This document shows, piece by piece, positions 5,939 to 7,227 of a stretch of DNA of 7,227 nt. Source of the DNA: Christensenella sp. UBA3792 (GTDB taxonomy: Bacteria; Bacillota; Clostridia; Christensenellales; CAG-138); the NCBI GenBank assembly GCA_002369195.1, contig DFEW01000014.1, positions 1 through 7,227 on the forward strand, written 5' to 3'. The position numbers and the translations under genes are program-made. The first letter of the stretch is position 1, and every line of letters begins with the position of its first letter. Below the pieces are notes generated by a model. The model made no database searches and was not told the DNA's origin. It saw only the letters and a program-made list of their open reading frames with translations.

Positions 5939-7227
5939 TCAGCGCATGCGGGCAAGGATGATGCTCTCATACGGCTCTAACGTGATTGTTCCGCCGCTGA
6001 CCGTCAGTTCGTCGTGATACGTCATGTACAGCAGTCCGTAGTCTTCCGTATCGAACGTGAAGGTGATCGGCGCGTCGTGGAAGTTGTGCAGGATGACCGC
6101 CTCCTGATGCGCGGAAACCATCTTGTAGGAGACGACGTCCGGCGCCGCCGTGTAGGTCTCAAACCGTCCGGCAAACAGCGCTTCGTTCTCGCTGCGGATG
6201 TGGATCAGTCTGCGGATCGCGGACAGCACGGAATTCGGGTCCGCATTCTGCTCGTCGAACGGCTGCAGATAGTCGCTTCCGTCGACCTTTTTGCCGTAGA
6301 TGTTCCAGTAATTGAGCATCGTCGTCTGGTACGGATCGCCCTTCGCCCAGGGGAAGGAGAGCTTAAAGATCTCTCCGCTGCCCTTGTTGCCGAGCATGCC
6401 GATCTCGTCGCCGTAGTACATGAACGGCAACCCTTCGATCGTCAGCGAAACCATCTGCGCCAGCTTGATCTTGCGCGGGTCGTTGTCGAATACGCCTGCC
6501 ATGCGGTTCACATCGGCGTCGGTTTGAAACGGCGCGTTGATATACCGGTCGTTCGTCGTGTTCCGATACGTCTTATAGCTCGATGCGATCAAGAGACCGA
6601 GGTCGTTTTTCGAGGAGGGATGCTTGAACTCGTCGCGGATGTTGTAGATCAGACCGAAGTCGAAGTCCGAGCCGATCGAGCGCATGTAGTCCGCGCGCAT
6701 ATCGACGTTTCCGGTCAGCACCTCACCGACCAGATAGACGTCCGGATTGATCGACCGGCAGTAGTCGCGAAAGCGGCTCCAGAATGCGTAGTTGCATTCG
6801 CTGACCGTTTTGCCCGAGGAAAGCGGGATCTCCGCTGCGGAAAAGATGTGCGGAGCGGAATCGAGGCGGAATCCGGCAACGCCCTTGTCGAGCCAGAACT
6901 TTGCGATGTTCTGCACCTCGAGAACGGTCGCTTCGTTGTCGTAGTTCAGATCGGGCATGTAGCCGGCGTACAGGCTGCAGGCGATCTGCTCGCCTTCGTC
7001 GCCGTCGATGTCGTAGGAATTGCCCTCGCGGTCGTACCGGTACCAGCTGTCATAGCCGAGCACAGCCGCGTGCAGGTCGTAATCCTCGGGATGCTCGGCG
7101 TCGTCGAGGAAACGGTAGTACGCGCGGTACGGGCTGTCGGGATCGTTCAGCGCATCCAGAAACCACGGATGGATGTTGGAGGTGCAGTTCAAAACGAGAT
7201 CGAGAATGACGGAGATGCCGCGCGCGT
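5939..7227 (-). CDS. GH13 alpha-amylase-family glycosidase, 5' end outside the window
   Basis: The frame is open from the window edge to the stop at 5939, so at least the start of the catalytic barrel lies beyond 7227. The visible N-terminus reads ARGISVILDLVLNCTSNIHPWF, the GH13 conserved region I; the apparent TTG start at 7192 is just a leucine inside this motif. Counting from that leucine as 1, region V is MPDLNYDN (79-86), region II is GFRLDSAPHIF with nucleophile Asp111 (107-117), region III is YLVGEVL with acid/base Glu157 (153-159), and region IV is FQTDADVNRM with Asp227 as transition-state Asp (222-231). GLPFMYYGDEIG (254-265) and a C-terminal beta domain (about 340-417) follow. The catalytic triad is complete. 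MPDLN recalls the oligo-1,6-glucosidase/GH13_36-like group. Two normally conserved histidines, of region I (NH, here NC) and region IV (NHD, here DAD), are absent. It is the first visible gene of the carbohydrate unit. Whether it has a signal peptide cannot be seen. Confidence 0.93.
   Translation of the reverse strand, partial: ARGISVILDLVLNCTSNIHPWFLDALNDPDSPYRAYYRFLDDAEHPEDYDLHAAVLGYDSWYRYDREGNSYDIDGDEGEQIACSLYAGYMPDLNYDNEATVLEVQNIAKFWLDKGVAGFRLDSAPHIFSAAEIPLSSGKTVSECNYAFWSRFRDYCRSINPDVYLVGEVLTGNVDMRADYMRSIGSDFDFGLIYNIRDEFKHPSSKNDLGLLIASSYKTYRNTTNDRYINAPFQTDADVNRMAGVFDNDPRKIKLAQMVSLTIEGLPFMYYGDEIGMLGNKGSGEIFKLSFPWAKGDPYQTTMLNYWNIYGKKVDGSDYLQPFDEQNADPNSVLSAIRRLIHIRSENEALFAGRFETYTAAPDVVSYKMVSAHQEAVILHNFHDAPITFTFDTEDYGLLYMTYHDELTVSGGTITLEPYESIILARMR

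Noticed and set aside
5024..5980. Plus-strand open frame (318 codons) opposite the isomerase
   Set aside because: It is an antisense shadow of the isomerase, with no motif and no ribosome binding site noticed.
7190..7192. TTG as the start codon of the GH13 gene
   Set aside because: The open frame continues upstream to the window edge with conserved GH13 region I sequence (ARGISVILDLV), so this codon is an internal leucine.
1..7227. tRNA/rRNA genes, CRISPR arrays, insertion sequences, phage or attachment sites
   Set aside because: None was seen; apart from the 224-bp control region, almost all of the window is coding.

Overview
The window is a GC-rich bacterial segment in which every supported gene lies on the minus strand, so transcription runs from high to low coordinates. 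The organism is probably an anaerobic, high-GC member of the Bacillota (Clostridia-like, gut-type). The reasons are strong purine-rich ribosome binding sites (AGGAGG, AAGGAG, GGGAGG), compact operons, and a 2-enoate-reductase-type flavoenzyme with an Fe-S cluster, a class typical of strict anaerobes. No taxonomic marker gene is present, so this placement is an inference.

Unit A (7227 down to 2899) is a carbohydrate cassette. In order of transcription it holds a GH13 alpha-glycosidase (5' end outside the window), a xylose-isomerase-like TIM-barrel enzyme, a PfkB-family sugar kinase and a class II ketose-(bis)phosphate aldolase. Gaps are 27 and 14 bp, and the last two genes overlap by 16 bp. 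The gene set reads as a stepwise route: release a sugar from an alpha-glycoside, isomerise aldose to ketose, phosphorylate, then cleave to C3 units. The glycosidase and the isomerase both carry substitutions at residues that are normally nearly invariant in the active site, so the substrate may not be ordinary glucose or xylose. The unit ends in a strong hairpin just after the aldolase stop, then a rho-independent terminator at 2784-2815.

The control region (2718-2760) lies between the two units. It carries a near-consensus sigma-70/sigma-A promoter embedded in a perfect 14-bp tandem duplication, so that two -10 hexamers sit 14 bp apart.

Unit B (2674 down to 1 and beyond) has an Old-Yellow-Enzyme/2-enoate-reductase-type FMN, Fe-S and FAD protein, followed after 14 bp by the large subunit or catalytic domain of aconitase X (AcnX), truncated by the window edge. 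A dehydratase-family protein co-transcribed with an enoate reductase suggests a dehydrate-then-reduce pathway for a hydroxy acid. The substrate cannot be read from the sequence.

No RNA genes, CRISPR arrays, insertion sequences or phage genes were seen. No gene-free stretch exceeds 300 bases; the longest is about 224 bp (2675-2898).
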